From positions 19,008,500-19,072,499 of the forward strand of contig NC_132912.1 of NCBI RefSeq assembly GCF_047675955.1: DNA of 64,000 bases. The letters run 5' to 3'. Position 1 is the first letter of the stretch, and each line of letters begins with the position of its first letter. Below the pieces are notes generated by a model. The model made no database searches. It had not been told where the DNA came from and was given only the letters and a program-made list of their open reading frames with translations. The translations under genes and the position numbers were made by a program. Shown piece by piece: positions 45,571 through 58,640 of this stretch. This DNA is from Chlorocebus sabaeus. Its lineage: Eukaryota; Chordata; Mammalia; Primates; Cercopithecidae.

Positions 45571-47470
45571 TAATGAAATCAGTGATGAATTTCTTTTCTG
45601 CAGGATTGCATTGATTTGGATATCTTCAAAGGAAACATTCAACTTAATCAGACTTGGGGGCTTTTCCTCACCAAACTAGAATATAAGAATAAATGTAGTT
45701 TTCTCTGTTGGTGGGAGTTTTTTGTTAATAAAAAGAAAGGACCTTAGAATTTCAATCTGGAGGGAACATCTAAGACACTGTAGGATAACATAACACCTTT
45801 TGGGATGTGTTGAAAGACAGAAATCAGAAGAATTTGAGTTTTGCTACAATAATTTCTCAACTGAAATATTTAAAAAATCTGTGCCATAGATATCTGTGTA
45901 AGGTTAAGAATGATTTTCAATTTAGGAGAAAAAAACTAGATGCTTCTGTGAATAAAAATATCTCACAGTTTTGTTATGCATCAATATCTTTGAAAGACTT
46001 TTGGCTTTTCTGTTTTACTTCCTTCTCCAGACCATTTTTGAGGGAAAGGTTCTGAAATAAAAGGCCTACTTGTTTCCATTTTTGTTCAATTACTTTTCAA
46101 CACATTGTCTAAATGTCATCCCTGTGGATGTAGGGCGCAAATAGTCCTCATCTGTTCTTCTGCTTGGGTAGAAGTGCCCTCTCATTACCTTTTCAAGATT
46201 ATGTTGTCTCGTAAGAAAACATGTTTTAATTTCAGAAAGCAGCTGATGTAATATTTTTGAAGAAATTTTCTTTAAGACTATAAGATTGAGATAGGATGAC
46301 AATTGAACTTCTGTTCTAGCTAAATTGGATCAGCAAAACAATAAAAATAGTTTTCAGAATCTTTAACTTTACAAAGCTAGACTCATAAAACCAAAAAGAG
46401 GAATCTTGACATTTCTGTCATCCCATAATAAGGACTTAATCTTCAACTGGGGCTAAATATTTGGTTGTATTATTTGTTCAGAGACTTCTGTATGAGTAGG
46501 AGACAATGCCATATGGTCATCACAGCTATGTGGCCATAGCAACTACATGATTATTTGAATAATTTCCTTTTCTGTTTAATTTTTCTTCCTTTACAACTGA
46601 GTGCCACTTTATAGGCAACCCTCAATTTGGAGCAGATGGTTGTACAGTTTGTGAATTTTTCATGCTTCTTCCATTTTGTTGTTCCTTTCTTGAATGTCCC
46701 TTGCTCTCTTTAGTAAAAGTGGATCATCAAAAATCAGGAAAAGCAAATCACATTAATTGGTATCTTAAAAGAAAAAAAAAAACTGTTGAAAGAAAAAAAG
46801 AATATTGACCTCGATTACTGTGACTGCTGTGACTGTCTATGCTACTGCAAACGTAAAGGTTATCAATAGTTGACTGTAAGTTTCTTATAGGTACCTAAAG
46901 AGCAAATGTATTATGATAAAGATGAATTTGGCATATGTATATTCCTATTTTTCCTTACAATGAATTCAAAATCACATTGCTACTTTTATGAAGTTTATAG
47001 ACAGTCTGACAAATTTTAGACTTGAAAAGTAAAATGATGATGACATTGGATTTTTAAAACTAAATCTCTTTTAACACCCTTTAGGTGTGTTGGAGTTTAG
47101 AAATGATTGAGCTATAATACTTTTCCAGAGTATTGCTCCTATAGGCAATTTCGAGTTCCTTAAGCCCCTTTGATTTCATGTGGTGCCTGGTCTTCCTCAT
47201 CCTGCAGTCTATGCTTGAGTCGCTTGTTTCTCGCTATCTAGGACTTTGTTCTTCCTTTATAAGCTGCTTCTGACTTTTGTAGTCACTCTGGGTTTCCTAA
47301 CCAATATCATACTTTGATCATGGTATAGGTGTAAGATTTTTTTGATTAATTTCTGTGTTTCCTCTTAGTAAATGATGATTTCATTATTATCATTATAATC
47401 CACAGAAATATCTGTTTTGAAGTGTTGGTTCAAACAGGCCTGTTTCAATTGCAAGCAATAGAAACAAACT
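45571..47470. other. Unassigned sequence
   Basis: No gene or repeat I can name; open frames are at most 82 codons. From about 47425 ('ctgtttcaattgcaagcaatagaaac') an old repeat may begin. Confidence 0.45.
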
Positions 47471-47472
47471 TG

Positions 47473-47473
<1 letters not shown>

Positions 47474-47521
<48 letters not shown>
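47474..47521. repeat. Poly(A) tract of about 47 bases
   Basis: Uninterrupted A run, with no recognisable Alu or L1 body upstream. It lies inside what seems one older repeat (caagcaatagaaac to its left, a similar old-repeat texture to its right). Confidence 0.95.
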
Positions 47522-47522
<1 letters not shown>

Positions 47523-48486
47523 AGAGAAAGAAAGACTGACAAACTTAAGAGCCGAATAAAGAAAATCAAAGCTCACAAATTGGTGGAAAGTTTGAAGAAC
47601 TGGGTTTGGCAATGAATGGAGACTAGAAGAGCTAGTAGCAGCAACTATAAATTAGACCAGGTAGGAACAGTCTGCTCTGGTCACCACAGCTGTTATAAAT
47701 AAGTTTTGACCAGCTCTAGTCTTTTCTTAACACTTCTCAAGATTCAAAATACAGAGATAGAGTATCACGTTGTCCCTTCTGGATTTAAATTCCCACCCTT
47801 TGTCTAAGGGATGGCAAGATACACTGATTAAAATTCCTTCTGATAATATCAAAATAGAGAAGAAATAACTCCACGAAAGGAAATTCAGTTGTTATTAAAG
47901 AAAGTGAAATGACTGTGAGTAGCTAGAACCCAATAAGTGTCCAGTACAATATCTGTACATGAAAAATCATAATAGTTTAACAGTTTTTTAACTTTCTTCT
48001 AAATTGGGACTTTGGCACTCTGGACAGGTTTTAGAACTTACCTAATATTACTGATTTTGTAATTACATGATGTTTTTCACTTTTACACATTGGGAAGTGT
48101 TCAAATTAATTAAGTTTAGGTGGGTGTAGTTTTTATACAAAATATTTTTTAATCCTCTATTTTAAATAAAGGATTATAGTACTTTTAGTTATAAATGCTT
48201 ATAATCAAAATTTCTAAGAATGTATTAATACAAAATGTTATTTTAAGAGAAATTTCTAGAGTTTTAGACTCTTCTTAGAAATAATACAGTTCTATATGTT
48301 TTATATTGATTCAGAAGTTCTTTCTTTTGGAGCTACAAGAAAATGTGACCATAAAAATGATTATACATGAAATTCATCATAATTGCTTAGAAAAGAAAGG
48401 TAGAAAATAATGACTATTGAGAGTCACGTATCCAAAGAATAAAAGTAATATGTAGGGTAATGTCCTATACTTGAAAAATCATTCAT
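47522..48486. other. Unassigned sequence
   Basis: 47522-47870 has an old-repeat look without a family; the rest is AT-rich and unassigned. Confidence 0.4.
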
Positions 48487-48774
48487 TTATTTTTTTTGAG
48501 ATAGGGTCTCACTCTGTCACCCAGGCTGGAGTGCTGTGACACAGTCAACCGCTCGCTTGACCTCCTGGGCTCAATCAATCCTCCCATCTAACTCTCCCAA
48601 GTAGCTTGGACTACAGCCAAGTGCCACCATGCCTGGCTAATTATTTAATGTTTTTTATAGGGATGGGATCTGCTTATGTTGCCTAGGCTTGTCTTGAACT
48701 CCCAGGCTCAGGCAATCCTCTTACCTCAGCCTCTCAAAGGGTTGGGATTACAGGTGTGAGTCACCGTGCCCAAC
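48487..48774 (-). mobile_element. AluJ, antisense
   Basis: 'tttttttgagatagggtctcactctgtcacccaggctggagtgctgtgac' to 'gggttgggattacaggtgtgagtcaccgtgcccaactg', diverged as expected for AluJ. Confidence 0.9.
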
Positions 48775-49835
48775 TGAAAAATATTTTTTTGAAATGTAGA
48801 ATGATATACACAACATTGAAACTACTTTTACTATTCAGAAATAAATAACATGTTTAATACATATACTAAATGATAACATGGATGTAACTAGAGTTTTAAT
48901 GTTGTAAGGGAAAGGGAAAAACCAAGCAAGATGAAGAGTAGGGATAGAAATAAAACAGAAATGGAGAGCAAATGGAAGGCAGGGCAGAACTGGAAGCTAA
49001 AATTTCCACTTCCCATATCCTTCTTAACAGACTATAATGCCTTCAACCTGTTCCTCTGTTCCTAAATTGGCCTGACATGCTTTCACCCTCTTATGACCTA
49101 CCTCTGTATTTGAATTAAAACATTCTTAGTCTTGGAAGTTACCCCTTGTTTCAACAGTTCCCTACATTCACTGCCATGAATAACCTACATTTCTTTTATG
49201 TGAATCCTTTCTGTTTCAACTCTTTGTATTTTGTAGTAGTACCTTGAAATGGGTCCAAATCTTTTTCTTTGACTTTTGGCCTACTGCCAGTATTATAAGT
49301 CTCTCTCTCTCTCCTGTTTTCACTCCATCAACCAAATCACTTATGGTTAATCTGCTTATAGGGTGAATTGTCTTCTGCCTGACCTCTAAATTGGCTGTCA
49401 TCAATTAATTTATCAAATATTTACTAAGTTTAGATGAGGTACCAAGACCTAGTTCCCCACCCTACTCCTTAATTTCCCAATCCATGCTGAATACTGGCAG
49501 ATTTCTTATAAGATTTGCCAACCAGTTAATTTTATTTAACTTCTTGCAATAGTTTCTATGTTAAACTAGGGCCTAAGTCTTAACATGGACTCCTATTTTT
49601 TTTTTTTTCCCCAGAAATGCATCGACTCTTTGAGGGGCTATGGATACATGAATTTATTGCCTTTTTAAAAAAACTATTGAGCTAGATATTCTTTGGGGCA
49701 TGAATGGAGGCAAGTATTAAGATAATATACCTGGAATTGAAAAGAAAGAAGAAATTTATTCTGAGTTGCATTTCATAGCTCTCCTGAAATGAAAAATGAC
49801 ATAATCTCTCAGAATGAATCCTTTCTTTTAGGTAA
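48775..49835. other. Unassigned sequence
   Basis: No gene or confident repeat. A T12 tract lies at about 49598. Confidence 0.45.
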
Positions 49836-49850
49836 GAAAAAGTGTCACAA

Positions 49851-50119
49851 TCCCAGCACTTAGGGTAGCCGAGGAGGGCAGACCACCTGAGGTAAGGAGT
49901 TTGAGACCAGCCTGGTCAATGTGGTCACACCCCATCTCTACTAAAAATACAAAAATTAACTGGGTGTGGTGATGTGTGCCTGAAAGCCCAGCTACTTGGG
50001 AGGCTGAAAGATGAGACTCGCTTGAGACCAGGAGGTGGAGGTTGCAGTGAGCCAAGATCGCACCACATCACTCCAGCTTGGGCGAGAGAGCAAGATTCCG
50101 TCTCAAAAAAAGAAAGAAA
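49851..50119 (+). mobile_element. Alu, 5' truncated, sense
   Basis: Starts at TCCCAGCACTTAGGG (missing about the first 22 bases) and ends in an AAAGAAAGAAAG tail. Flanked by a 15-bp duplication, GAAAAAGTGTCACAA against GAAAAATTGTCACAA (49836-49850 and 50120-50134), one mismatch, so truncation happened at insertion. Confidence 0.92.
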
Positions 50120-50532
50120 GAAAAATTGTCACAAATGTAGAATGGACATTACTTGGTATACATTTATTAAAAATCCACTGAGAAGTCCATTTGGGTATTT
50201 AAAAAAACACCTAAAACCTAATGAGATATTTAAATTATGACAAGTTAAACTAGAGTCAAAGTATTACAGAATTAGCACCAGAAAATTGTGGGAATTCTCA
50301 AATGTGATGCTGTGATCACAGATCAATCACAGATCAGTCACAGAGGTCTTCTGGCTAGGGTCCTTTGCTAAAATTCCTCTGACTAGCTTCCTTAATATAA
50401 ATTTACTACATTTCTATCTTACCTTAAGAGTTCTATGCTTTAGTTGTGAGATACTCTTCTTGAGATTTGATTTATTATTCGTTTGACTGTGTCTCTCTCT
50501 TGAGAAGTTTCCTTTTAAAAGTATAAATAATT

Positions 50533-50836
50533 GGCTGGGTGCGGTGGCTCACACTTGTAATCCCAGCACTTTGGGAGGCCAAGGTGGGTGGATCACTTGA
50601 GGTCAGGAGTTCAAGACCAGCCTGACTAACATGGTGAAATCCCGTCTCTACTAAAATTAGAAAAAAAAAAAAGTTTTCTAGGCCTGGTGGTGCACACCTG
50701 TAATCCCAGCTACTTGGGAGGCTGAGGCAGGAGAATCTCATGAACCTGGGAGGAGGAGGTTGCAGTGAGCCGAAGTCATGCCATTGCACTCCAACCTGGG
50801 CAACAAGAGCAAAACTGCATCACAAATAAATAAATA
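50533..50836 (+). mobile_element. AluS, sense
   Basis: Full-length: GGCTGGGTGCGGTGG start, A-rich linker, right arm, and a tail (AAATAAATAAATAAA). The minus frame 50475-50789 is its shadow. Confidence 0.92.
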
Positions 50837-51109
50837 AACTGTAAAAAATTAAAACTGACAGGAATCAGGAGTCACTTTCTAAATGTGAGCTGGGTAAGGA
50901 ATGCTGGATGTGGACAGGAGTGTATGCCATTCATGAGAGCCTGGTTTTGAGGCAAAGGTGCTGTGTCAATAACTGTATGGGATCTTCCCATGTTTGCAAA
51001 ATGTCCCAGTTGGTGATTTTAGTTGATTTTGCATCTTTTTAAATTTTAAATATTTGGCTATTGCATGCAGTGGCTATTGTGTCAAAATGTGTGGCAAATG
51101 CTGAAACCT

Positions 51110-51300
51110 CAAATCCCAGTGGTTTCCGGTTCCTTCCCTCCCTCCATTCTTCCCTCCTTTCCTTCCGTAAACATTTGGAGAACACCTAGTTTGTGTCAGG
51201 TTTACATGCTAATCTATATGTTGTTGGTGAGCAACACAGAAAGAGTCCCTGCCTTACAAGGAACTCATTATATTTTTCATAAGTGATTATGAAAAAGATG
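51110..51300. mobile_element. Weak L2-like fragment
   Basis: 'aacatttggagaacacctagtttgtgtcaggtttacatgc' and 'agtccctgccttacaaggaactcatta' recall the ancient 'tattgagcacctactatgtgccagg...ctgccctcatggagctt' repeat. Orientation uncertain. Confidence 0.45.
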
Positions 51301-51399
51301 GATATTAAATAAAATTCCATAAATCAATAAATAGTAACAGACTGCAGCTGTGAAGGAAAAACTGTTGAGTGCTTAGAAGGTACATTATAGATAGACTCC

Positions 51400-51829
51400 T
51401 GTATTAGGGTTCTCTGCTGGACAGAACTAATAGGATAGATGTATATATAAAGGAGAGTTTATTAAGGAGAATTGACTCACATGATCACAAGGCTGTCTGC
51501 AAGCTGAGGATCAAGGAAGCCAGTCCGAGTCCCAAAGCTGAAGAACTTGCAGTCCAATGTTTGAGGGCAGGAAACATCCAGCACGGGAGAAAGATGTAAG
51601 CCAAAAGACTCAACCGGTCTAGTTGTTCCACGTTCTTCTGCCTGCTTTTATTCTTGCTGCACTGGCAGCTGATTAGATGGAGCCCACCCAGATTGAGGGT
51701 GGGTCTGCCTTTCCCAGTTCCCTGACTCAAATGTTAATCTCCTTTGGCAACACACTCACAGACACACCCAGGAACAGTACTTTGCATCCTTCAATCCCAT
51801 CAAGTTAACACTCAATATTAACCATCATA
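51400..51829 (+). mobile_element. Solo ERV LTR
   Basis: Begins TGTATTAGGGTTCTC and ends ...AACCATCATA. Flanked by an exact 5-bp duplication ACTCC (51395-51399 and 51830-51834). Contains 'gagtttattaaggagaattgactcac' and 'ctgattagatggagcccacccagattgagggtgggtctgcc'. Same family as the LTR at 9047/10369. No internal region, so solo. The family name is not certain (ERVL-like). Confidence 0.75.
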
Positions 51830-51939
51830 ACTCCTCCTCCAAATCTACACTGTGGTCATTTTTTGGTACTGGAATGAGCCAGGCTCCTGTGGGTCTTTGA
51901 GTCTTTTCCACACAGGCTATTTGCTGTATTCTGCAGGGC

Positions 51940-52170
51940 TCAGTTTAAAATCATTGCCTTAGGAAAGATGTCCAGAACATCTCAGTTTTATCATTTATAA
52001 GCTTTTACACTATCCTGGTTGCCTTCCTTAACATTTATTTAAAGGAGCTAATCATTTACTGGTATAATTTTGTTTAATGTCTTATCCTTCCATTGGACTG
52101 CACTCTGTCCATCTTGTTCATATATATGTCATTAATGCCTAGAAAGAGAACATGGTAGTTACTTGATAAA
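51940..52170 (+). mobile_element. L2 LINE 3' part, sense
   Basis: 'catttactggtataattttgtttaatgtcttatccttccattggactgcactctgtccatcttgttcatatatatgtcattaatgcctag' followed by 'catggtagttacttgataaatgc' is the L2 3' end. Confidence 0.65.
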
Positions 52171-53019
52171 TGCTTTTTTTTTCCCCCTTAAAGCAGAGAT
52201 ATTGGACTATGGTGACTGTGTTCTTTCTCCAATGTCTGAAGTGAAGAATTTCATGTGTCATTGTGGGTGTTTCCCAGCATCCATTCTATCCTTTTCCTTG
52301 TATTTAATAGTCAGGTAACATCGGGGTGACCCCAGCATTAGAGGAGAGGGACTTACTAATCTATGCCAACAGGGCAATTTGATCATTCTTGCCACACTGA
52401 TAGATTCGGGATCAGGGAGCTTCGGCTGGTTGATTTATGATACCCTCTTGGTCAGGGATTGGAGTGGTTTTGTGATTTAAGCTGAAACAATAAGCTTCAA
52501 AGACAGATTTGCCGGAGCCTTCTGGGACAGAATCTTCCTCTTTCTGTCTGTTCTGGGATGCAGATGTGAGGCCGAGGCTGCTGTCTCACTCATCATGAGC
52601 CTCAAGTATACACAAAGAGGGGGAGCCTGAGGGGAATCCCAGCAGCAGAACCAGATTGAACTGGCCCTACTGGCCCTGACTCTGGCTTCTGCCCATCTCT
52701 GCACTTTCCAGTGACCCAGGGTGAGAAATGGCTTTAACTATTTATTCCAGCTTGAGTTGGGTATTGTTGTTGTATTTTTATTTAAGGATTTAAGTTCTTA
52801 TTCTCCATTGACACTGGAGATCTCGTCTCACCCACACTTCCATTATCAAACAGGCAAATAAGCAATATTAGGTAATAAAAAACTATAGGAAATCCCAATC
52901 CTCACTTAGATAATACTTTACAAATTTTAGAATATGCTCATTTTAAATCTAGTATATTGAGCAAGACGAATTACCTATGTTTCAGAAGAACAAAACAGTA
53001 ACTTTGTTAACTATTCAAA
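52171..53019. other. Unassigned, moderate GC, probably old repeat
   Basis: 52200-52740 is relatively GC-rich (for example 'ggccgaggctgctgtctcactcatcatgagcc') and may be an ancient LTR or DNA element, but I cannot name it. The frame 52477-52704 shows no domain. Confidence 0.35.
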
Positions 53020-54254
53020 ACTCTTGTGATTTTATTTATTAATTTTGTTTTCATTCATTGTGGTCAAATATACATAACATATGATATGGTTTGGCTCTGT
53101 GTCCCCACCCAAATCTTATCTACAATTGTAATTCCCATAATCCCCATATGTTGAGAGAGGAACCAGGTGGGAAGTGGTTGGATCATGGGAATGTTTTCCC
53201 TCATGCTGTTCTCCTGATAGTGAGTAAATTCTCAAGAAATCTGATGGTTTTATAAGGCAGGATTTCCTGTTCTTGCTCTCTGTCTCTCTCACCTGCTGCC
53301 ATGTAAGATGTGCCTGCTTCCTCTTCCACCATGGTTGTAAGTTTCCTGAGGCCTTCCCAGACATGCAGAACTGTGAGTCAACTAAATCTCTTTCCTTTAT
53401 AAATTACCCCATCTAGGGTATGTCTTTATAGCATTGTGAAAACGGACTAATACAACATACAATTTATCATTTTAACCACTTTTTTCCAGTAACTTGAAAA
53501 AACACTTAAAACTATTTTTCAGTAGCATTAAGTACATTCACAATGTTGTGCAGCCATCACCAGTATCAATTCCCAAACATTTTCATTATTCCAGAAAGAA
53601 ATACTGTACTTCTTAAACAATAACTCTCTGGTCCTTCTTCCCTTAGCCCCTGGTAATCTCTATTCTACTTTCTGTCTCTATGCATTTGCTTATGCTAGGT
53701 ACATCCTATAAGTATGATTGTATGATATTTGTTCTTTAGTGTCTGGCTTATTACATTTCACATAATGTTTTTTTCAAGGTTCATTCATATTGTAGCATGT
53801 ATCAGAATCTCATTGCTTTTTAAGGCTGAGTAATATTCCATGGTATGTTTTCACCACATTTTGGTTTTTCATTCACCTGATAGACACAGGTTGTTTTCAC
53901 ATCAAGACTTTTGAATAATGGTACAATAATTCATAATAGCAATAATGCTACAAATAATGCTATTTGAACATCAAACATGCAAACATCTGCTTGAGTACTT
54001 GCTTTCAATTCTTTGGGGGTATATATGCCTAGAAGTAGAATTGTTGGATCATTGATAAGTATATGTTCAACTTTTTAAGGAGTCTCTAAGCTGTTTTCCA
54101 CACTGGCTGCATCATTTTACATTACCACCAGCAAGACAAAAAGGGTCCCGCCTTCCCCACACCCTGCCACCACCCCAACGCTTGTTTTTTTTTTATTCAC
54201 TTGTTTTTTTTTTTGCTAATAACCATTCTAATGAATGTGAAGTAGTATCTTGTC

Positions 54255-54260
<6 letters not shown>
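53020..54260 (-). mobile_element. L1M 3' end, antisense, interrupted by a THE1 LTR
   Basis: 'cattgtggtcaaatatacataacata' before the LTR and 'acatacaatttatcattttaacc' after it are contiguous L1M 3' UTR. Then 'gttgtgcagccatcaccagtatcaattccc', 'ctttctgtctctatgcatttgc', 'ttcattcatattgtagcatgtatcag', 'taatattccatggtatgttttcacc' follow the antisense order to a TG tract at 54255. Confidence 0.75.
53082..53454 (+). mobile_element. Solo THE1/MST-type LTR (MaLR)
   Basis: 373 bp, TGATATGGTTTGGCTCTGTG to ...GACTAATACA, with 'ctgatggttttataaggcagg', 'gctgccatgtaagatgtgcctgc' and 'ctctttcctttataaattacccc'. Exact 5-bp target duplication ACATA at 53077-53081 and 53455-53459. No internal sequence. The minus frame 53116-53364 is not significant. 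Confidence 0.9.

Positions 54261-54283
<23 letters not shown>
54255..54283. repeat. (TG)n microsatellite
   Basis: About 13 TG units at the end of the L1M block. Confidence 0.95.
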
Positions 54284-54286
<3 letters not shown>

Positions 54287-54319
54287 TTAATGAATAGCTT
54301 CACCAGTTAGCTAGAGAGA

Positions 54320-54500
54320 GGTTTACTGGTTAGCATTCAAAAGTATAGTCTTCTGAGCCAATATATCAGGGTTCAAATCCTGGCTCTGATACCCAGCAGA
54401 CACATTAGGGTCACCTTGGGATATTTATCCAATTTTTCCGTGTCCCAGTTTATTCACATGTAAAATGAGGATAATAATAGTAACCCATCTCATAAATTAA
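54320..54500 (+). mobile_element. MIR SINE, sense
   Basis: 'gtcttctgagccaatatatcagggttcaaatcctggctctgatacc', 'cccagtttattcacatgtaaaatgaggataataatagtaacccatctc' are MIR core in order; one of the better preserved MIRs here. Confidence 0.82.
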
Positions 54501-54558
54501 ATACATTAACTTGATTCAGTCTTGAGAGTTTCCTTTCTATATCTTGAATTTGACTAGT

Positions 54559-54838
54559 TTTTTTTTTTTTTTTTTTTGAGACAGAGTCTTGCTCTGTCAC
54601 CCAGATTGGAATGCAGTGGCGCAATCTCAGCTCACTGCAAGTTCCACCTCCCAGGTTCACACCATTCTCCTGCCTCAGCCTCCTGAGTAGCTGGGACTAC
54701 AAGCGCCCGCCACCACGCCCGGCTAATTTTTTGTATTTTTAGTAGAGGCGGGGTTTCATCGTGTTAGCCAGGATGGTTTCGATCTCCTGACCTTGTGATC
54801 CGCCCACCTCGGCCTCCCAAAGTGCTAGGATTACAGGC
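54559..54838 (-). mobile_element. AluY/AluS, 5' truncated, antisense
   Basis: Poly(T) on the left, Alu body to 'gctaggattacagg', lacking the first ~20 bases of the sense strand. Flanked by exact TTGACTAGT (54550-54558 and 54839-54847), so truncated at insertion. Confidence 0.92.
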
Positions 54839-54847
54839 TTGACTAGT

Positions 54848-55029
54848 ATTTTGTATTAGTCCTTTAAGAGACCATTTTTGTAAATTGTCTTATAGTGAGA
54901 AGAGTAATTCAGGTCATCCCAGTCTGTATTGTTATTGATGCACCTTGATATTATTTCATTGAAGAACTCTCTCTCCACCATGCTGTGAGCCATCACTCAA
55001 GTACCAACTCTACTCTCTGTTAACATTTT
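54848..55029. other. Unassigned sequence
   Basis: Short gap between the Alu and the L1M block with no clear repeat. Confidence 0.4.
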
Positions 55030-57980
55030 CTATTTTTTTCCTGTCAGCATTTTTAAAAGTCAAACTTTATTCTTTAGAGCAGTTTTAGGTTTACAGCAAA
55101 ACTGAGCAGAAGGCATAAAGAGTTCCCATAAATTCTCACCCCTGACACAGCTACAGCCTCCTTCAATATCAACATTCCCCACTAGGGTAGCACATTTATT
55201 GTAATTGATAAACCTATATCGACAACATCATTTTCACCCAGAGTCCATAGTTACCATTAGGCTTCACTCTTGGTGTTATATATTCCATGGGTTTGGATAA
55301 ATCTATAATGATGTACATCCACCATTATAGTATTAGACAGAGTAGTTTCATTGCTATAAAAATACTTTGTGTTCTATTAATCCTGCAAATACCTAAAAAC
55401 CACTGATGTTTTCACTGCCTTAGTTTTGTATTATCCAGAATATCACATACTTGGAATCATATAGAATGTAGCCTTTTCAGATTGTCTTCATTTACTTAGG
55501 AATGTGCACTTACAGTTCCTCCATATCTCTTCATGGCTTGGAAACTCATTGCTTTTTAGTGCTGAATAAAGTTTCATTGTCTGGATATACCACAGTTTAT
55601 TTACTCATTCTACTGAAGGACAACTTGGTGGTTTCCAAGTTTTGGCAATTATGAACAAAGTTGCTATAAATATCCATGTGTATGTTTTTGTATGAATATA
55701 AATTTCCAACTACTGTGGTTAAATACCAAAGAGCATGATTGCTGGATCATCTGTAATGGCATGTTTATTTTTGTAGGAAATTGCCAAACTGTCTTCTAAA
55801 GTTGCTGCACCAGTTTTCATTACCACTAGCGATGAAGGAGTTTTCCTGTTGCTCCACATCCTTGCCAGCATTGGTGGTCTCAGTGTTTGGATTTTGGCCA
55901 TTCTAATAGACATGTAGTGATATCACATTGTTGTTTTAATTTGCATTTCCTTGATGACATATGATATGGAAAATCTTTTAATATACTTATTAATCATCTG
56001 TCTGTCTTCTTTGATAAGGTGTCAGTTAAATCTTTGGCCCAGTTAATAATCAGGTTGTTTTCTTTTTGTTGAATTTTAAGCATCCTCTGTACATTTTGGT
56101 AATAGTCCTTTAGCAGATATGTTTTTTTTAAAATATTTTCTCTCAGTCCGTGACTTGTCTTCTCATTCTCTTGATAATTTTTTTGCAGGACAGAAAATTT
56201 TGATTTTAATGAAGTTCAGCTTAGCAATTCTTTCTTTCATGGATTGTGCCTTTTGTATTGTCTCTAAAAAGTCATTGCCAAACCCAAGGTCATCTATATT
56301 TTCTCTTAAGCTGTCTTTTAGGTGTTTGGTAGTTTCACATCTTACCCTTCTCTTTATGATCTATTTTGAGTTAATTTTTGTGAAGTGTGGAAATTGTGTA
56401 TCTAGATCCTTTTTTTTTTAAACGTGCATGTCTGGTTCATCTGGCATCATTTGCTGAAAAAAACAAAAAACAACAACAAAAAACCCCTATATTTTCTCCA
56501 TAGTATTGCCTTTGACTTTTTATCAAAGATCAGTTGACCATAGTTGTGTAGGTCTATTTCTGGGTGCTTCTATTTTGTTCCATTGACAAATTTGTCTGTT
56601 GTTTTGTTCATGCCACATGGTCTTGCTTAATCTGGTTTTATAGTAAGTCTTGAATTCTGATAGTGTCACTTGTCTGAGTTTATTCTTGTTTTTCAATATT
56701 TTGTTAGCTATTCTGATCTTTCACCTGTATATAAACTTTAGAATCAGTTTGTCAATATCCACAAAACAACTTGCTGGAATTTTGATTGAATTTGCATTGA
56801 ATCTCTAGATCACATTGGGAAGAACTATTCTTGACAATATTGTCTTCCTATTCATTTTTAGTTCTTTGATGTCTTTTATTAGAATTTTATAGTTTTCCTC
56901 AAATAGGTCTTGTACATATTTTGTTAGATTTATAATTAAGTATTTTATCTTTTGGGGCTAATGTAAATGGTATTGTGTTTTTAATATCAAATCCTACTTG
57001 TTCACTGTTGGCATATAGGAAAGCAATTGACTTCTGTATGTTAACCTTGTATTCTGCAAACTTGTTATAATTACTTTTTAGTTCCAGAAGTTTTCGTTGT
57101 TTTTGTTTTGCTTTTCTACGTAGATAATCATGTCATCTATCAAAAAAGACAGTTTGAATTCTATCTTCCCAACTGTATAACTTTTGTTTCTTTCACTTGT
57201 CTTGTTGCATTTGTTAGGATTTCCAGTACAATGTGGAAAAGCAGTGGCAAAATGTAGCATTCTTGCCTTGTTCCTGATCTTAGCAACATCTCAGTCTGTA
57301 TTGTTATCAGTAGCTTCTAGTTTGTCATCATTAAGTAGGATGCTAGCTGTATATTTTTTTTGTAGATAAGTCCTAGTTTACTGAGAGGTTTTTTCATGAA
57401 TGAGTGTTAGGTTTTGTCAAATGCTTTTTCTGTATCTATTGATATAGTTATTTCACTTTTCTTCTTCAGCCTGTTGAGATATTGGGTTATATTAATTGAT
57501 TTTCAAATGTTCCCTCAACCTTGCATAACTGGATAACTTGGTCCTGGTATGTAACTGTTAAAATACATTTTGAGTTTGATTTGCCAATGCCCTGCCTTAT
57601 CTCTGATAACTTTCCTTGCTCTGAACTCTGCTGTATCTGAAATTAATATAACTACTTCTATTTTTTTTTTGTTACTGTTAGCATGGTTTATCTTTCCACA
57701 TCCACTTATTTTTAATCAATATATGTCTTTATATTTAAAATGGGTAGCACATAGTTGGGTATTGTTTTTTGATCCACTCTGACAATCTCTGGCTTTTAAT
57801 TGGTGTATTTCAATTATTAGTGTTCAGTGATTATTGATATAGTTAGATTAATATCTACTATCTTCATTACTGTTTTATATTTGCTGCCATTATTCTTTGT
57901 TCCTATTTTTGTCTTCTGTTTTTATGCTTATTTTGGTTTTAATTGAGTATTTCACATGATTCCATTTTTTTCTTTCTCAT

Positions 57981-58006
57981 TATATATATATATATATATA
58001 TATATA
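57981..58006. repeat. (TA)n microsatellite
   Basis: About 12 TA units in the L1M block. More scattered ATATAT sequence follows to 58345. Confidence 0.92.
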
Positions 58007-58640
58007 AACTTTTTTGTTGTTGCCCATGAGTTCACAGTATACATTTACAACTAATCCAAATATACTGCTTTGTGGGTAGTGTAAGTGCCTTATAATAACA
58101 GAATAATTTTAATTCCTCCCTTCCATCCCTTGTATCATCACTGTTTTCATTTTACTTATACATTTTATTTATGCATCAGGATACATAAGTATATATATAC
58201 ACATCCATATGTAATTATGGTTATTATAATTATAACTGATAAATAATATATAAGTATATAAAATTATGATTATGTATAACTATATTGCACATATATCCTT
58301 ATATATAAATATTTGCATATCATTATATATAATATAGTTATATATTTTAATTTATAAAACAAAAACACATGTAATTGGATACATTGTTTCCATTATTATT
58401 TTGAATAATCTGGTATCTGTTCACTCAATTAAAAATAAGAAAAATAAAAGTTTATATTTTACCTTATTCTTTCTCCAGTGCTTTTCTTTTTTTTAAATGT
58501 TGATCCAAGTTTCTGACATATATTATTTTTCTTCTCTTTAAATAACTTATTTCAACATCTTTTTTGCTAGGCAAGTCTACTGGCAACAGATTTCCTCAAG
58601 TTTTGTTTGTCTGAAAAGTCTTTATTTCTCTTTCTCTTCT

